From: Candidatus Margulisiibacteriota bacterium
GTDB lineage: Bacteria > Margulisbacteria > WOR-1 > O2-12-FULL-45-9
Length of the DNA: 7,885 nt
Direction of reading: 5' to 3'
Assembly: GCA_030018645.1 (NCBI GenBank)
Contig: JASEHX010000059.1
Span: forward strand, 1-7,885
The notes below the pieces were generated by a model that was given only the letters and a program-made list of their open reading frames with translations, ran no database searches and was not told where the DNA came from. This document shows, in pieces, positions 5,934 to 7,885 of this stretch; position 1 is the first letter of the stretch, and each line of letters opens with the position of its first letter. The position numbers were made by a program, and so were the translations under genes.

Positions 5934-7109
5934 TCAGCTAAACTGCCGTTTTTGGCGTCTTAGGCGATGGTATGCCACAGCAAAGCGATGGGCTTCATCA
6001 CGGATATTTTGGAGAAGCAATAGCGCGGGACTGTCATTCTTTAGTTTTATTGGATTCTTTCTTCCCGGCAAGTAAAGATCTTCTTCCTTCTTGGCCAAAC
6101 CAACAACCGTAATATTCAGCTTCCCCGCTTTCTCCAACGCTGAAAGCGCGGCATTAAGCTGTGGTTTGCCGCCGTCAATCAAGATGAGGTCCGGCAGCGG
6201 CAGTTTCTGGGCGAGCGTTTTGCTATACCGCCGATAAACAATTTCCTGCATGGCAGCGACATCGGAAGGCAAAGGGCCAACGGTTTTGACTTTAAAACGC
6301 CGGTAATCAGCTTTTTTAGGCCACCCCCCAAAAAAGACCGCCATCGATCCCACCATCTCTGTCCCCTGCAGATTAGAGATATCAAAGGCCTCAATCCGCA
6401 TCGGCAGTTTCTCTAATTTTAATGCTTGGCGCAAATCCTCCAATGCCGTATTTTTTTGCCCGGGAACTTCCTGCCCTAAATGGATGCCTTCCAGCATTTT
6501 TTCCAGTTGGCGGATGCGGTCGCGCAATATCTTCGCCCATTCATAGTCTTGTTTTTCTGAAGCTCTTAGCATTTCGCTTTTTAATTTTAAGAGGGCGGCA
6601 TCGCTTTTACCTTCCAAAAGTAAAATAATACTCTGTATTAGCTGCCCGTGCGCCGCGCGGCTTAATTTGACCGGAAAATTTATCCTAACCAAGCTTAAAA
6701 TGGCCCTTGCCATCCCGCCGCAATACGGCCCAAAATAACGCGCGCCGTCGCTTTCTTTGCGGCGGACCATAATAATCCGCGGCCATTCTTCATTGACGGT
6801 TAACTTGAGGAAGGGATACGCTTTGTCGTCTTTTAATAAAAGATTATAGCGCGGCTGGTGTTTTTTGATTAATTCGGATTCCAGCACCAAAGCGTCCATT
6901 TCGCTTTTGGTCTCTTGGCAGCCAATGTCCCTTAAGCGCTTAAGCAGGACGGCGGTTTTTAGGTCGTTTTGTTTTCTAAAGTATGATTGTACCCTGGTCT
7001 TTAGTGATTTAGCTTTACCGACGTAAATAATCGTATGGAATTTATCATAAAAGAAGTAGACGCCGGGCTTGCGGGGCAGGGAATTTATCTTATCCTCCAG
7101 GGAGGCCAT
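5934..7109 (-). CDS. uvrC: Compact UvrC-type excinuclease subunit lacking Cys-rich, linker and HhH regions
   Basis: UvrC makes the 3' and 5' incisions of nucleotide excision repair with UvrA and UvrB. This one has 391 residues against about 600 usually. The GIY-YIG nuclease is complete (about 1-95): G16-V-Y18, Y29-V-G31, R39, E77 and N89. A UVR motif for UvrB contact lies at about 172-206. The C-terminal RNase H-like nuclease (about 237-391) keeps D243 in FDISNLQGTE, D312 in LIDGGKPQLNAA, and H374 in IRDEAHRFA. Missing are the Cys-rich segment that normally follows FGPY (only C64 and C130 occur in the whole protein), about 100 or more residues between UVR and the RNase H-like domain, and the C-terminal helix-hairpin-helix pair. 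The frame is open throughout and there is no room for the lost C terminus before the next gene. Its ATG overlaps the rplI stop (TAATG), so it is probably translated with rplI. Confidence 0.9.
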   Translation of the reverse strand: MASLEDKINSLPRKPGVYFFYDKFHTIIYVGKAKSLKTRVQSYFRKQNDLKTAVLLKRLRDIGCQETKSEMDALVLESELIKKHQPRYNLLLKDDKAYPFLKLTVNEEWPRIIMVRRKESDGARYFGPYCGGMARAILSLVRINFPVKLSRAAHGQLIQSIILLLEGKSDAALLKLKSEMLRASEKQDYEWAKILRDRIRQLEKMLEGIHLGQEVPGQKNTALEDLRQALKLEKLPMRIEAFDISNLQGTEMVGSMAVFFGGWPKKADYRRFKVKTVGPLPSDVAAMQEIVYRRYSKTLAQKLPLPDLILIDGGKPQLNAALSALEKAGKLNITVVGLAKKEEDLYLPGRKNPIKLKNDSPALLLLQNIRDEAHRFAVAYHRLRRQKRQFS

Positions 7110-7564
7110 TATTCCTTAGGGGCGGCGCTGACCTTTACTTCTATTTGGGCTGAAATATCTTTATAGATCTTAATTTTGGCCGGATAGTCGCCTACAATTT
7201 TAATGGGCGCCGCCAGTTCGATCTTTTTCTTGTCCACTTCAATCCCGGCATTTGCCAAGATGGCTTGGGCAATGTCTTGGGCGGTTACCGAACCAAACAG
7301 CCTGCCTTCTTCGCCGGCATCGGCAGTGATTTCAACCGTCAAGCCGGCCAGTTTGGCGGCCAAGGATTCAAATTCGGAGCGGCGCTCTTCCAGCGCTTTT
7401 TCGCGGGCGGCATGGCGCTTGGCGGCCGCGGCAACTTCAGCTTTAGTAGCTAAGGCGGCCATCCCGCGCGGCAGTAAAAAATTGCGGACATAGCCGTCGG
7501 AAACTTCAACTACTTTGTCAACTTCGCCTAAATTTTCAATTTCTTTTCGCAATACTACTTTCAT
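7109..7564 (-). CDS. rplI: 50S ribosomal protein bL9
   Basis: bL9 binds 23S rRNA at the base of the L1 stalk through its N-terminal domain and reaches out from the ribosome with a long helix. The 151-residue length is standard. The N-terminal RNA-binding signature GYVRNFLLPRG is at 24-34, an alanine- and charge-rich helix spans about 40-75, and the C-terminal domain carries GRLFGSVTAQDIA (about 87-99). The gene follows rpsR by 10 nt. No strong Shine-Dalgarno precedes the ATG; the nearest, GGAG, overlaps the end of rpsR 13 nt upstream, so coupling to rpsR translation is likely. Its stop overlaps the uvrC start by one base. Confidence 0.98.
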   Translation of the reverse strand: MKVVLRKEIENLGEVDKVVEVSDGYVRNFLLPRGMAALATKAEVAAAAKRHAAREKALEERRSEFESLAAKLAGLTVEITADAGEEGRLFGSVTAQDIAQAILANAGIEVDKKKIELAAPIKIVGDYPAKIKIYKDISAQIEVKVSAAPKE

Positions 7565-7574
7565 GGTTAACGGT

Positions 7575-7829
7575 TTACTCCATCACATAAGGAACTAATC
7601 CCATTTGCCGGGAGCGCTTGACCACCGCCGCCACCATGCGCTGGTGCAGGGCGCAGCAGCCGGTCATGCGGCGCGGGGCAATTTTTCCGCGGTCGGTAAC
7701 AAAACGTCTTACCAAATTGACATCTTTATAGTCCAAGGTTTTTTTGTCAATGCAGAACATGCACGGTTTTTTGCGGATTTTTTTGAATTGCTGCGGTTTG
7801 CTGGGTTTCCTTCTTTCTCGATTGCTCAT
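7575..7829 (-). CDS. rpsR: 30S ribosomal protein bS18, zinc-binding form
   Basis: bS18 sits on the platform of the 30S subunit and binds next to bS6. The 84-residue protein shows the family core DYKDVNLVRRF (33-43), GKIAPRRMTG (48-57) and the C-terminal LVPY. It keeps a potential zinc site: C23 and C26 (CMFC) with C59 and H62 (CALH), the Cys-containing 'C+' version of bS18; C58 is an extra adjacent Cys. It starts 9 nt after the ssb stop behind a full Shine-Dalgarno, in the common ssb-rpsR-rplI order. Confidence 0.98.
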   Translation of the reverse strand: MSNRERRKPSKPQQFKKIRKKPCMFCIDKKTLDYKDVNLVRRFVTDRGKIAPRRMTGCCALHQRMVAAVVKRSRQMGLVPYVME

Positions 7830-7834
7830 CTACT

Positions 7835-7840
7835 CCTCCT
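7835..7840 (-). promoter_or_regulatory. Strong Shine-Dalgarno of rpsR overlapping the ssb stop
   Basis: On the minus strand AGGAGG begins within the ssb TAG stop and lies 5 nt before the rpsR ATG. It is the strongest ribosome-binding site in the window, in contrast to ctpA, hisD and rplI, which have none at normal spacing. Ribosomes finishing ssb would sit on this site. Confidence 0.85.
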
Positions 7841-7885
7841 AAAACGGTATTTCATCTCCTTCTTTATCACTGGTCCCCTTCTGCT
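7839..7885 (-). CDS. ssb: Single-stranded DNA-binding protein, C-terminal end only
   Basis: Only the last 14 complete codons and the stop lie in the window; the gene continues past the right edge. The readable tail ends QKGTSDKEGDEIPF, matching the acidic hydrophobic-tipped SSB C terminus (DDDIPF in E. coli) that recruits repair and replication proteins. Its place directly before rpsR and rplI is the usual bacterial rpsF-ssb-rpsR-rplI order, so rpsF would be expected just outside the window. The OB-fold cannot be seen here. Confidence 0.9.
   Translation of the reverse strand, partial: QKGTSDKEGDEIPF

Noticed and set aside
1..7885. Search for CRISPR, tRNA, rRNA, transposase, toxin-antitoxin or defence genes
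   Set aside because: Nothing of the kind seen; no direct repeat arrays or mobile-element ends, and nearly all DNA is accounted for by housekeeping genes.

Overview
The window holds a compact minus-strand gene array of essentially back-to-back genes. Read right to left it is: 3' end of ssb, rpsR, rplI, a short uvrC, an EnvC-type M23 peptidoglycan hydrolase, a CtpA/Prc-type S41 protease, a bifunctional phosphoglucose/phosphomannose isomerase, a nucleotide-sugar pyrophosphorylase, and hisD. Most neighbours overlap or sit within about 40 nt of each other (TAATG and ATGA stop/start overlaps, 14-nt overlap). The only DNA outside this array is the first 164 bases. It carries a well-formed plus-strand promoter and a possible 36-residue, very basic ORF that converges tail-to-tail on hisD.

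Organism. Gene content is plainly bacterial: bS18, bL9, SSB with the acidic DEIPF tail, UvrC and M23/S41 envelope enzymes. Base composition is moderate. The ssb-rpsR-rplI block is the common bacterial order, but the genes behind it (uvrC, M23, ctpA, pgi/pmi, nucleotidyltransferase, hisD) do not match any model organism I know. Dispersed hisD, a reduced UvrC and tight packing suit an uncultured candidate phylum with a streamlined genome. Margulisbacteria/WOR-1-like is a guess only; I cannot assign a phylum from the sequence.

Layout. 7109-7885: replication/translation block (ssb end, rpsR, rplI). 5934-7109: a mini-UvrC of 391 residues that keeps both nuclease domains but lacks three standard parts of the family. 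3553-5892: envelope pair, a secreted coiled-coil M23 hydrolase followed by a membrane-anchored PDZ protease, with a near-consensus promoter for the protease inside the end of the hydrolase gene. 1438-3566: sugar-phosphate isomerase and nucleotide-sugar synthesis, together a plausible route toward GDP-mannose or a similar glycan precursor. 165-1433: hisD, the last enzyme of histidine synthesis.

The most interesting observations are the three-way reduced UvrC; promoters whose -10 box lies about 6-7 nt before a start codon with no Shine-Dalgarno, suggesting leaderless mRNAs (small ORF at 77, ctpA at 4749); a 16-bp dyad spanning the -10 and start of the small ORF; and a perfect 10-bp hairpin inside the M23 coding region. 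No mobile element, CRISPR, tRNA, rRNA or defence system is visible.
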